Position numbers and translations under genes: made by a program. A stretch of DNA of 64,000 bases, taken from assembly GCA_023416585.1 (NCBI GenBank), contig JAEZHM010000075.1, positions 17,022-81,021 on the forward strand, in the 5' to 3' direction. Origin of the DNA: Bacillota bacterium. Its GTDB lineage: Bacteria > Bacillota > Clostridia > Christensenellales > Aristaeellaceae. The notes under the pieces are model-generated. The model made no database searches. It was not told where the DNA came from and saw nothing but the letters and a program-made list of their open reading frames with translations. This document shows positions 8,497-16,998 of this stretch, one piece after another (the first letter of the stretch is position 1; every line of letters starts with the position of its first letter).

Positions 8497-8690
8497 GATG
8501 CATTGAAGGGGTGAAACCCCTTCAATTGTAATCGTGTCGCCCAGCTTTACCGGGCGCGCGGGTCGTTTGCAGAGCAAGCTTTCCATACACTTTCAATGGC
8601 CGCAATCCCCGAACCTGGAGTTTTTTAGTGGCTTCGCCATTTGAATTCGAAACACCAGCCTAGCGCAACGATGGATGGTGAGCAGGATTG
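8497..8690 (+). repeat. Intergenic multi-hairpin element A
   Basis: Starts with a 10-bp hairpin attgaagggg/ccccttcaat (8502-8526), then cgccc/gggcg (8538-8556), then a block sharing the 20-mer atccccgaacctggagtttt (8605-8624) with element B at 30199. Similarity to B continues for about 50 bases downstream and is also visible upstream (TTGC..AGCAAG.TTTCC.TAC). No open frame with a ribosome site is present. Confidence 0.65.
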
Positions 8691-8730
8691 CAAGCGAAAT
8701 GTGTAAAAATCGCGATAGGGATAGAGATCC

Positions 8731-8759
8731 TTGCCTGAATCGTTGTATAATGGTATACT
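8731..8759 (+). promoter_or_regulatory. Predicted promoter of the VanY-type carboxypeptidase gene
   Basis: TTGCCT (8731-8736), 17 bases, TATACT (8754-8759), about 28 bases before the ATG. A second possible -10, TATAAT, lies at 8746-8751 without a good -35. Confidence 0.6.
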
Positions 8760-8787
8760 AATCTTGTTGTAAAATTTGGGAGGAAGC

Positions 8788-9873
8788 ATGCGCAGTAACA
8801 AGCATAAAAGAAAACAGAGTGTCCCTCAGATGATCGGCTATGCGCTGCTTTGCATATTATTGGTGATCATCGGCTGGCTGGGTGCCAATGTGGCAGCATT
8901 GTCCGGGCGCACATCAGAAGAAATGCGTTTGACGCCTACCCCAGCCCCATCCGCCGGGCTCATACAATTAGTGACGCAGGATCCCAGCCAACCCACGCCG
9001 ACGCCGACCGAGCAGATGCTTAGCAATGGCGCCAAGGGCGCGGATGTGGAAAAGTTACAATCACGGCTGAAGGAACTTGGCTTTTATAATGGAGAGGTGG
9101 ACGGGCAGTTTGGCAACGGCACAAAAGCCGCTGTCACACTCTTCCAGACACAGAACGGTCTGGAAGCCGATGGAATCGTGGGCCCCGCAACCAAGGAATT
9201 GCTGTTTTCCGACCAGGCCAAACATGTCGTCATTACCCCCACCCCGCCGCCCACGCCTACGCCTGATCCCAACAGTTCCATCGCGGCAGGGCGCCCTATC
9301 CTCGTCAACAGAAAAAACCTCATCCCGGAGGATTTCAGCCCAAGGCAGCTGGTAAATATGCGGGAAGCTTGCCCCAGCGATATCGTAACCATCAAGGGAA
9401 GCGAAATCCAGGGAGAAAAAGAAGCCGTGGATGCGCTGGTAACAATGCTGCGTGCCGCCCATAACGACGGGATCACCGTCTGGCAGGTGAGCGCGGGATA
9501 CCGTTCTGTGGCATACCAGCAGGAACTGTTTGACAAACAGGTAGCCGCCTACATAGCGGAAGGGAAAAAGCGCGCCGATGCCACTTCTGCCACAAAACTC
9601 ACCGTGGCCGATCCTGGCGCCAGCGAGCATCACACAGGGCTGGCCTTTGATATCACGGTACCCGGCACCACCTTCAAGGGCACGCAGCAGGCGCTATGGC
9701 TCGCCGCCCACTGCTGGGACTATGGCTTTATTATCCGCTATGAAGAGGATAAGCAAAAGATCACCGGCTTTATCGCGGAGCCCTGGCACATCCGCTATGT
9801 AGGGCTCCCCCACAGCACTATCATGCGGGATCATGGCTGGGCGCTGGAAGAATATCTGGAGCAGTTGAACTGA
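8788..9873 (+). CDS. Membrane-anchored D-Ala-D-Ala carboxypeptidase (VanY/M15B) with peptidoglycan-binding domain
   Basis: Trims the terminal D-Ala from peptidoglycan stem peptides outside the cell. ATG 8788 follows GGGAGGA; 361 residues. Order: basic N-terminus, one membrane segment (about 14-38), Pro/Thr-rich linker (PTPTPT), PG_binding_1 domain (about 78-142, GADVEKLQSRLKELGFY...GIVGPAT), second Pro/Thr linker, then the M15B domain. The zinc/catalytic pattern SxHxxGxAxD is S279-H281-G284-A286-D288, and EPWHIRYVG supplies catalytic E331 and ligand H334. All key residues are present. Nothing nearby suggests a vancomycin-resistance cluster, so cell-wall maintenance is the likely role. Confidence 0.93.
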   Translation: MRSNKHKRKQSVPQMIGYALLCILLVIIGWLGANVAALSGRTSEEMRLTPTPAPSAGLIQLVTQDPSQPTPTPTEQMLSNGAKGADVEKLQSRLKELGFYNGEVDGQFGNGTKAAVTLFQTQNGLEADGIVGPATKELLFSDQAKHVVITPTPPPTPTPDPNSSIAAGRPILVNRKNLIPEDFSPRQLVNMREACPSDIVTIKGSEIQGEKEAVDALVTMLRAAHNDGITVWQVSAGYRSVAYQQELFDKQVAAYIAEGKKRADATSATKLTVADPGASEHHTGLAFDITVPGTTFKGTQQALWLAAHCWDYGFIIRYEEDKQKITGFIAEPWHIRYVGLPHSTIMRDHGWALEEYLEQLN

Positions 9874-9890
9874 TATTGCATGATATGAAT

Positions 9891-9929
9891 ACAGCCATCT
9901 CCCATAAAGAGGAGATGGCTGTATTTCTT
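9891..9929 (+). terminator. Intrinsic terminator after carboxypeptidase gene
   Basis: Perfect 12-bp stem acagccatctcc (9891-9902) with ggagatggctgt (9911-9922), followed by atttcttt. Confidence 0.88.
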
Positions 9930-10007
9930 TGCCGATTGAATGATGCTCGTTGCAGAAGGCGAACCCCCGCTGACACATATCTGATGGCGGCATAGAGGTT
10001 AGCATGA

Positions 10008-11273
10008 TTATGAAACAAGACCGGTGCTTGAATCATCTATTACCTTATCCGGCACCTGCTTCCGCCTCGCCCACCACCTGACCCACATTACCGTTACGGA
10101 CAATGCGGCGCCGGTGCTGAACCAGCCTGTCAGCATGCCGTAGAACCTGATATGGTTGAGCTCCGGGCTTCTTAATTCCTGCAGCCTGGAAGCGCCTTGC
10201 CACACCTGCCAGAAGGCTTTTTGAATGTCCTTCCACTCCACCAGGATAGCCGGCACCCATTCAGTAAAGGTATACACGGGCTCTACCAGGTAAGTGATCA
10301 ACCAGGAAATCATGAGTGTAAGTACGCCGTATCCTGCCGCCAGTACCAGTATTCCAATGGTAAGGTGTGGCATGAGTTTGACAGCATACTGTCTTAACAG
10401 CCTTTGCTTATAGTCCGCAAAGAAGCGTCTGAACAGGCCGTTCCAGATGGAAAGAAGCTTGAAGAACACAGCCACGCCTGCAAAGAACAACAGCACACGG
10501 ATGGGCAGCATAGCCCCCATGGCTTCCTTGCCAAGGTCGATGAGCGTTCCGCCTGCGCTCCAGTTTTCCATGGCTGTGGCAAAGGTGGAACGGGCCCCCG
10601 CGCCGGGGATGGGCTTGGCTGTTACCTGCAGCGCCTGCAGCTGGATTTCCTTGTCCCACAGATAAGCCAAGGGAACATACGCGCCGTAATCCTCGCTGTC
10701 GCCTACTGTTTTGGTATGCCGCAATATACCGACCACGGTAAACTTGATACCAGAGACCGTCACCGTACGGCCGATAGGCTCTGAAATCTTGAAAAGAGCC
10801 AGGGCTAATTGCTCATCCAGGAGAATGATATCCGCGCCTTTTTCCAGTTCCTCAGGGTAAAATAACCGCCCAAAGTGCAGATATTGGGGCTTGAGCCGAA
10901 ATGCGTTCTCGTTTAGCGCGGTGAGCCTGGCCTGCTTCGTTTCCTCCGTATCGCCTGCGAAGTTTGCTTTTTCCAGGATGCCGCTCATGGTGTATGTCTC
11001 CATGATGCCGCTCCAGTTCTCGGCTGCGGTTTTCAGGTTATCCCACAGCGTCAGCGCGGCCTGGTTGGGCTTTGCAGCCGGCGTGTCTTCCTTGTCATCC
11101 TGTCCCCCACCCTGCTTCTGGCCTTGCTGTTGCTGGCTGTCAGCCTGCATCTGCGGTGCGGGAATAAGATATTGCAGGTTACGACCCATGGCAGTTATCT
11201 GAAATGCCGAAAGTGCGAGCACGGCGGCGCAGACGAAAAGCATCAAAAAGCCCCGTAACTTTTTTTCCTTCAT
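10008..11273 (-). CDS. MacB/FtsX-like ABC permease without ATPase domain
   Basis: 421 residues with FtsX/MacB topology: TM1 at about 9-28, a large extracytoplasmic domain (about 45-250) containing a MacB-core-like stretch (GADIILLDEQLALALF...ISEPIGRTVTVSGIKFTVVGILRHTK), then hydrophobic segments at about 255-280, 303-330 and 385-405. A Gln/Gly-rich low-complexity segment lies after TM1. It follows the membrane-fusion protein gene by 19 bases and has a GGAG site before its ATG, so the two probably form a MacA/MacB-like couple. MacB normally carries its own nucleotide-binding domain or a neighbouring ATPase; none is encoded here. Function (export, extraction or mechanotransmission) is inference. 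Confidence 0.68.
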   Translation of the reverse strand: MKEKKLRGFLMLFVCAAVLALSAFQITAMGRNLQYLIPAPQMQADSQQQQGQKQGGGQDDKEDTPAAKPNQAALTLWDNLKTAAENWSGIMETYTMSGILEKANFAGDTEETKQARLTALNENAFRLKPQYLHFGRLFYPEELEKGADIILLDEQLALALFKISEPIGRTVTVSGIKFTVVGILRHTKTVGDSEDYGAYVPLAYLWDKEIQLQALQVTAKPIPGAGARSTFATAMENWSAGGTLIDLGKEAMGAMLPIRVLLFFAGVAVFFKLLSIWNGLFRRFFADYKQRLLRQYAVKLMPHLTIGILVLAAGYGVLTLMISWLITYLVEPVYTFTEWVPAILVEWKDIQKAFWQVWQGASRLQELRSPELNHIRFYGMLTGWFSTGAALSVTVMWVRWWARRKQVPDKVIDDSSTGLVS

Positions 11274-11292
11274 GGCGTCTCCTTCCGGCTAC

Positions 11293-12648
11293 TCAATCAA
11301 TGTATTGCATCACGGTGCAGCCGTCGGTCAGCGGCCGGTCTTCCCCGTCGGCAATCTCCTGGTAATCCATCTCCTCCTGAATGGATACCACCTTATCGCC
11401 CCGCTCCAGCACGGTAACTCTTGTTTTTACCGCCTTCATAGAGCTGGAACCCAGGAAGCCGCCCCAGTTGCGCTGGATGAGGTATACATAATCCTGACCC
11501 TCGCCCTCGTTGCGCACGGCGCTGGCGGGCACCAGTGTGGCGGAATCCTTCGCCCTGTACGTGACCGACACTTGCGTATCGCCATCGGTGACCATACGTG
11601 TGATGCCGCCTTTAATGGAGATGATGTTCTCGGTCAACGTGATGTATGCATACTTTTTCCCGTCGCCCTCAAGCACCGTTTTTTCTATCGTTGTCCGCTC
11701 CGAGCCGTAGTCACCTGCCACGTCCACTCTGGTTCCGTCGGCGATGGCTTTCTTAAGGGATGTGATGTCTGCCCGCAATACCGGCACTGCGCTTTCCTGG
11801 CTCAAGGTGAAAGCTTTCTTCTTTCCATCATATGTGTCGCCGTTTTTCACATCCATGGAAACCACATACCCATCGATGGGAGCGGTAATCGTTGTCAGCT
11901 TATCTTTGCGGTTGGATAGTGCCACCATGTCGTCGGATATTACTGCCAACTCCTTCAAAAGCGCATTTCGCTCGTTGATGTACTTGAAGGTGGAGGTTTT
12001 GACACGGGTTTTTTTGTTGTCAAACGATTTGAAGAAGGCGGCGTATGCTTCATCATAAGCGGTCTTGGCAGCCTGTACCGCCGTCACCGCCGGCAAAAGA
12101 TCGTCTTTCCCGGCGGCCTGTTCCGGCCATGTGGCAATATCTTCCCCAAGGGTAATGTTAAGGCGCATCGCAAGGGTACGAGCATCGTGCTCCGCCACAT
12201 CCAGCGCGGTTTGTTTCTCCAATACATCGTCATACATGTCATTTTGACCGCTGGTTTTAGAGGCACTGCGGTTCTCCACGTCCTTGTCCATCAATGCCTT
12301 GGCTTTCTCATCGTACTTGCCCTGCAGTTCCTTCCATTTATCCGCATAATCAGGAATGATGGCAATAAACAATGTTTCTCCAGCCCTTACGTGATGACCG
12401 GGACGAACATATACTTTATCCACCACGATGTTGCTTTTGACTGCATCGCTTAAGATATAGTCGGTCTTCTCGGGAAAGTATACCTCCGTGTTCAGCCTGA
12501 TCTTCTGCTCCAGTCTGCCGCGGCTGGCCTGTACAATCTTAATTTTGGGGGTGGTGATGGTCAGAACCGTTTTGGCAAAGAACATACACAGCGCCACCGC
12601 CACCGCAAGAATGATAAGGCCTTTTAGCGCAATCCTTTTCAGCTTCAT
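11293..12648 (-). CDS. Membrane-fusion/periplasmic-adaptor-like protein (HlyD/MacA family)
   Basis: 451 residues: N-terminal membrane segment (about 8-30), then a barrel-sandwich half motif (VDKVYVRPGHHVRAGETLF), a helical hairpin region (about 110-245) with an Ala/Lys/Glu-rich stretch, the second lipoyl half (ITAPIDGYVVSMDVKNGDTY), and beta-barrel segments to the end. This is the order of HlyD/MacA adaptors, which in Gram-positive bacteria partner with FtsX/MacB-type permeases. It sits between a sugar-type permease gene (22-base gap) and the MacB-like gene (19-base gap), so it is likely co-transcribed with both. Confidence 0.82.
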   Translation of the reverse strand: MKLKRIALKGLIILAVAVALCMFFAKTVLTITTPKIKIVQASRGRLEQKIRLNTEVYFPEKTDYILSDAVKSNIVVDKVYVRPGHHVRAGETLFIAIIPDYADKWKELQGKYDEKAKALMDKDVENRSASKTSGQNDMYDDVLEKQTALDVAEHDARTLAMRLNITLGEDIATWPEQAAGKDDLLPAVTAVQAAKTAYDEAYAAFFKSFDNKKTRVKTSTFKYINERNALLKELAVISDDMVALSNRKDKLTTITAPIDGYVVSMDVKNGDTYDGKKKAFTLSQESAVPVLRADITSLKKAIADGTRVDVAGDYGSERTTIEKTVLEGDGKKYAYITLTENIISIKGGITRMVTDGDTQVSVTYRAKDSATLVPASAVRNEGEGQDYVYLIQRNWGGFLGSSSMKAVKTRVTVLERGDKVVSIQEEMDYQEIADGEDRPLTDGCTVMQYID

Positions 12649-12670
12649 AACCCTATTAGCTCCTCTCCCG

Positions 12671-13579
12671 CTATTTCAGCTCGCTGAGCGCAACACCCAG
12701 CAGAATATCTTCCTGGAAGTAAAAATAGATGAACAGCGCCGGTAGAATGTAAAGCGCCGCGCCGGCAAAGGCCACGTCCGCCCCCTCGATGCTCAGTTGG
12801 TTGAACATCACCGACAATGGCTGTGCGGCTGTGCTGTTGCTTAAGTACACCAGCGGCTGCTCCACCATGTTCCAGCAATCTGCAAAGGAAAGCGCTGCGG
12901 CAGCGCCCAGGATGGGCCGGCAAACGGGGATCACCACATGGGCATAGCAGCGGAAGGTACCCGCACCGTCCATCATTCCCGCCTCCAGCAATTCGCTGGG
13001 AAGGCTGACCATGTATTGGCGCAGAAGGAAAATGTAGAAAGGCGAAAACCACATGGGCAGTATCACAGCCCAGGGCGTTTCCATCAGCCCCATCCATCGC
13101 AATGTGATCACGCTCGGCGCCATCGTTACCTGGAAGGGCAGCACCATCAGCATGAGAATGCCAAAGAACAGCGCGTCACGGCCTTTAAAATGAAAGCGGC
13201 TCAGCGCATATGCCATCAGCGGGATTACTGCGGCCTGGCCAAGCAATATGGCCGCGGTGTATTTGGCGGAGTTCACAAACAGCTTCAGGTATTGGGGCTC
13301 CTCGATCAGTATCTTGTAATACTGCCGCACGGAGGCCATGGCCGGGGAGACGAGCACATCCAGCCACTTGGTTTCGTCATAGCTGCCGCGAAGCTTCAGG
13401 TACGCCTCCATCTCGCCTTTAGGGAAGAAGGAGTACAAGAACGTGAAAAAGATGGGGATCAGGATAAGTACGGCAATGACCGACAAGAACAACACGGATA
13501 CCGTCCGCCCGATTTTGAGCCGCCTGTGATGGCGCAGGGGGCGCGATACCGGCTTCACGGCAGAGGTCTGCGTTTGCAT
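12671..13579 (-). CDS. Carbohydrate-type ABC transporter permease (MalG/LacG-like)
   Basis: 302-residue inner-membrane permease with about six hydrophobic segments, starting with VLFLSVIAVLILIPIFF. The EAA loop that docks on the ATPase is clear: ELLEAGMMDGAGTFRCYAHV followed by IPVCRPILG. It follows the MalF-like gene after 16 bases and belongs to the same minus-strand run as the propeller/solute-binding protein. Sequence type is CUT1 (sugar), but the substrate is unknown, and no ATPase gene lies nearby, so a shared MsmK-like ATPase would be needed for transport. Confidence 0.88.
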   Translation of the reverse strand: MQTQTSAVKPVSRPLRHHRRLKIGRTVSVLFLSVIAVLILIPIFFTFLYSFFPKGEMEAYLKLRGSYDETKWLDVLVSPAMASVRQYYKILIEEPQYLKLFVNSAKYTAAILLGQAAVIPLMAYALSRFHFKGRDALFFGILMLMVLPFQVTMAPSVITLRWMGLMETPWAVILPMWFSPFYIFLLRQYMVSLPSELLEAGMMDGAGTFRCYAHVVIPVCRPILGAAAALSFADCWNMVEQPLVYLSNSTAAQPLSVMFNQLSIEGADVAFAGAALYILPALFIYFYFQEDILLGVALSELK

Positions 13580-13595
13580 GGCTTCTTTAACCCCC

Positions 13596-14519
13596 TTATA
13601 TCTGATTGGGTGAGCGTACGGCCTTGGTCGCGTACATCATACCGAAAAGAACAAACACGATGATTGCAAAGCTATAGGCTGCAGTGGTCACATCCTGGTA
13701 ATCCAGGCGCGCGAACTTGTTGTTCATGAAATGCTGGAGCGTATACACTGTATCACTGGGATAAGCGCCGCCGATGAAGTATACTTCCTTGAAAATCTTG
13801 AAGGCGTTCACCCAGGCCAGCATGAATACAAGGAACGCGGTCGGAATGAGCAGCGGCAGCGTGATCTTCGTTTCCCTCTGGAAAGCGTTGGCCCCCTCCA
13901 GACTGGCATATTCATAATACGCCTCCGGTACCGTCTGCAGCGCCGCGGCAAATATGACCACAGAGAAGCCAAGATTTTTCCAGATGTACAGGAGCACCAC
14001 AGGCACACGGAGAGCGCCGCCCTCCAGCCATAACACCCGGTTCAGGCCCACCCCGTGAAGGATGCGGTTAATAACACCACCGTAGTCGAACATCAGCAGC
14101 CATACGAGCAGCAGCGCCGAGGAAGGCATCAAGTACGGCAGCAGCAGCGCGTTGCGGAAGAACGCTCCCCTGCTTTTCAGCGTTCTCAGCATGGCGGCCA
14201 GGATAAAGGAGAACAGCCAGATCACAGGCGCGCACAGCAGTGAAAGCTCCATGGTGTTTTTTAGACCGATCCGGAACATTTCATTCTGCCATATTTCCTT
14301 GTAGTTTTGGAACCATACAAATTTGTTTTGAAAGGTGCCGTCCGTCATGCTGTAATAAATACCCCCGATGAACGGGGCCAGGTAAAAGGCCGTCAATCCC
14401 AGCAGGCCGGGCAGCAAAAACAGCCACACGCTTTTTTTCCGCCGGAACAAATTCTTGTTCCTCCCTTCCCTTGGCAGCCGGCTGCGCTCCGTCATCCACA
14501 CGGGGCGCAGCCGGTGCAA
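13596..14519 (-). CDS. Carbohydrate-type ABC transporter permease (MalF/UgpA-like)
   Basis: About 307 residues with six predicted membrane segments (first WLFLLPGLLGLTAFYLAPF) and the EAA motif EYASLEGANAFQRETKIT followed by LPLLIP. Pairs with the MalG-like protein as the two-permease core of a CUT1-type importer. The start is uncertain: TTG 14519 lies just behind the upstream stop with a weak GAGAGG; ATG 14495 would be eight codons shorter and lacks a site. Immediately downstream of the first propeller/solute-binding gene. Confidence 0.87.
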   Translation of the reverse strand: MHRLRPVWMTERSRLPREGRNKNLFRRKKSVWLFLLPGLLGLTAFYLAPFIGGIYYSMTDGTFQNKFVWFQNYKEIWQNEMFRIGLKNTMELSLLCAPVIWLFSFILAAMLRTLKSRGAFFRNALLLPYLMPSSALLLVWLLMFDYGGVINRILHGVGLNRVLWLEGGALRVPVVLLYIWKNLGFSVVIFAAALQTVPEAYYEYASLEGANAFQRETKITLPLLIPTAFLVFMLAWVNAFKIFKEVYFIGGAYPSDTVYTLQHFMNNKFARLDYQDVTTAAYSFAIIVFVLFGMMYATKAVRSPNQI

Positions 14520-14527
14520 CGTGAAAA

Positions 14528-16831
14528 TTACTGCCTCTCCAGAGTGATCATACGGATCTTCTGATCCACTTCCTTTATGAACTGGTCCAGGGACATCTGC
14601 TTCTGACGATAGCGGTCAATCAGTGTCATAACCTCCGATGTACCTTCCTTGGTGCGGTAATCCAGTACGTTGGGCGTAGCCGCATAGCACAGCGGCGCAA
14701 TTTCCCGGTACTGGGCGATATTCTCCGCCGCCACCTGCCATGCGTACATGTCCTTGTTGGTGATTAGCTCCTCATAGGATTGGATCAAGGATTCGATATC
14801 CTTTTTCTCTTCCGGTTTAGCACTTTCCAGGCGCTTTTTCGCCTTCTCCAGCTCATCCTTCCATTGCTGCACATTCTGCTCGAAGTTCGGCTGGGGCACA
14901 GGTGCGTTGTCATCCGGGAACATCATGATGTGCTGGGCAGGCTCCATATTCACCAGTGCATTTTCAATATACTTGAGGGCCATATCCGGATTCTTCGTGT
15001 TGGGATTAACGAACATCACCTGAATATATACCGGGACATGAATGGCCTCGCCGTCCTCCAAGGGAAGCATCAGAGGCTTTGAATGTTCCAGGCTCCATTT
15101 GCCACCCTGCACGTTCAGCCAGTCACCGTAATTCATGAATAGGGCTTCTCCCTCCCCGGCCGCAATTGCAAGCTTGCCCATCGTATTATCAAACTCAGAG
15201 GGCAGCATTTCATTCAGTTCTTTTACTCTCAGTTTATCCAAAGCCTCCATGACTTTGCGGAACAAAGGCGTATTAAAGGAGAGGTCTTCGTTTTTCGCCT
15301 GGCTTTGGTGGACATACAGGTCCATCGCCAGTTGGAACATGGTTTCACCATAATCTCCCACGCCTTCCATCAACTGCACATTGGGATACTGGACCGATCC
15401 TTCCTCCGCCCACCAGTTCATGAAATCAACCAATTCCAAAAAGCTTTTGGGAATCCTGTCGGCAAGACCGCTTGCTTCCCATGCTTTGGGCGAAATGCTT
15501 AGGCCATAACCGTACATGTTTGTAGGCAGGGCATAGAACTTGCCGTCCCGCTGGATAACGCTTTGCAGGAAAGGATATATTTTGGAAAGCTCCGCCACAA
15601 GCGTCTGGGAAGATGACAAATCCATGCAATACCCTTTGTCCATCAAGCCTTTGAAATCTTGATAGCTGATGTCGTAAATATAAATGTCGAAAGAATTGTC
15701 GCCGGAAACCATAGCCTGGGCCAGCGACTGCGGATTATCAAAATACACGCTTTGGTTAAAGATCACGGGTGTCTGGGGATATTTTGCGGAAAAAGACATG
15801 GCTGCACGATCCATATACCCGCCATAAATCGATAGCGAGCTTACGGGCATATATTGCGGGTCGGTATTGCGCACGATCAGACCATTCCATGTATGGATGG
15901 CATACAGGCCGCCCGGCAGGATTGCTGCGGATGCCTCGTCAGCATAGTCTACAGGCACAAAGGCTGCCTGAGTAGCAGGGCCCAGCGCCTTTATAGCCAT
16001 CAGCTTACTCGTGGTAGTATAATATAGCGTATCCGTCACCGTCTCGTAAACGATTCCAAACACGTTCACGTCGCCAAAGCTTCCAGACTCTTTCAGGCTG
16101 TTATCCGCCGGGTCGAACACCGCTACGGTGGGTTTAGCCGGCTCCCTCTGGCCTTCCTTGTAGGCATTTTCCATGTCATACACTTTTACCAGGAGCTTCC
16201 CGTCCTTGTAAGGCGTCATATCCTGCACAAAGGGCACATCAAGAACGCGCTTCTCACCTGTCGCAAGGTCATAGGATGCAAATTCCGGCTTATTATAGTC
16301 CTGATCGTTACGGATCAAGGCAAAGAGTCTGTCTCCCGCAATGCACAAGCGGTATGCATCCCGTATGTACGTGTAGGTGTCCTGCTTCTGTTCCATATTG
16401 GACCAGTCAAGCTGCACCGGAGTACCCAACACCACTTTCTCATCCTGGAAGGTAAGGGGAAACAGCTTGCCGTTCAAACGGTTCAAACCATATAGCGTAT
16501 CTCCATCGCCGACCAGGGTGGAAATCAGCGTATCCGCCTTATCGCCTATCTGCGCCACAGCTTCCTCGTAGGTGGCATAATAGCCTGACTCCAGGCCGGA
16601 AGCCACCTTCACAGGTTTTTCCTGGCCGGGCTGCCAGGAATAGATTTCAGGGCCCCATAATGTATAAAGTGTTTCTCCTGCCGCTGCCAGCGTGGTAGAA
16701 GAATACGCTTCAATCCCCAGCTCTTTGCGCTGCTCCTCGGTAAAAAGCAACGCATCGCCAGGCGCTGCAAGCGCCCCTATGGCCAAACATAGCATCAGTA
16801 TAAAGCATAATAGACCGGTTGCCTTCTTCAT
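14528..16831 (-). CDS. Secreted beta-propeller/extracellular solute-binding fusion protein (copy 1)
   Basis: About 767 residues from ATG 16831, which follows GGAGGAGAAACC. A signal peptide (KKATGLLCFILMLCLAIGALAAP) precedes about 300 residues of repeated short strands with the pattern G-D-x-L-Y/F (GDTLYGL, GDRLFAL, TDTLYYT), suggesting a beta-propeller. From about residue 330 it resembles a family-1 solute-binding protein (SLSIYGGYMDRAAMSFSAKY, FYALPTNMYGYGLSI), with a charged coiled-coil-like insertion near 640-700. No lipobox cysteine follows the signal peptide, unlike most Gram-positive binding proteins. A paralogue lies at 18675-20969. Heads the permease/adaptor gene run; ligand unknown. 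Confidence 0.75.
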   Translation of the reverse strand: MKKATGLLCFILMLCLAIGALAAPGDALLFTEEQRKELGIEAYSSTTLAAAGETLYTLWGPEIYSWQPGQEKPVKVASGLESGYYATYEEAVAQIGDKADTLISTLVGDGDTLYGLNRLNGKLFPLTFQDEKVVLGTPVQLDWSNMEQKQDTYTYIRDAYRLCIAGDRLFALIRNDQDYNKPEFASYDLATGEKRVLDVPFVQDMTPYKDGKLLVKVYDMENAYKEGQREPAKPTVAVFDPADNSLKESGSFGDVNVFGIVYETVTDTLYYTTTSKLMAIKALGPATQAAFVPVDYADEASAAILPGGLYAIHTWNGLIVRNTDPQYMPVSSLSIYGGYMDRAAMSFSAKYPQTPVIFNQSVYFDNPQSLAQAMVSGDNSFDIYIYDISYQDFKGLMDKGYCMDLSSSQTLVAELSKIYPFLQSVIQRDGKFYALPTNMYGYGLSISPKAWEASGLADRIPKSFLELVDFMNWWAEEGSVQYPNVQLMEGVGDYGETMFQLAMDLYVHQSQAKNEDLSFNTPLFRKVMEALDKLRVKELNEMLPSEFDNTMGKLAIAAGEGEALFMNYGDWLNVQGGKWSLEHSKPLMLPLEDGEAIHVPVYIQVMFVNPNTKNPDMALKYIENALVNMEPAQHIMMFPDDNAPVPQPNFEQNVQQWKDELEKAKKRLESAKPEEKKDIESLIQSYEELITNKDMYAWQVAAENIAQYREIAPLCYAATPNVLDYRTKEGTSEVMTLIDRYRQKQMSLDQFIKEVDQKIRMITLERQ

Positions 16832-16998
16832 TGGTTTCTCCTCCATTTTTACGGCAATCATTCATTTTTCCGTATTTCATTTGGAAAAGGCTGCCACGTT
16901 ATCAGACGCGTTTTAAACACATATTGTTCCCGTGTATTTGTAAAAGATTTGTCAATATGGTTCTGATCGATATGCATCTGAAAGCTTGGATGGAGAAA

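Noticed and set aside
8776..8787. TTG start for the VanY-type protein
   Set aside because: TTG lies inside the ribosome site; ATG 8788 is properly spaced.
8788..9873. Vancomycin resistance gene
   Set aside because: The M15B domain is shared by ordinary cell-wall carboxypeptidases, and no vanA/H/X/S/R-type gene is nearby.
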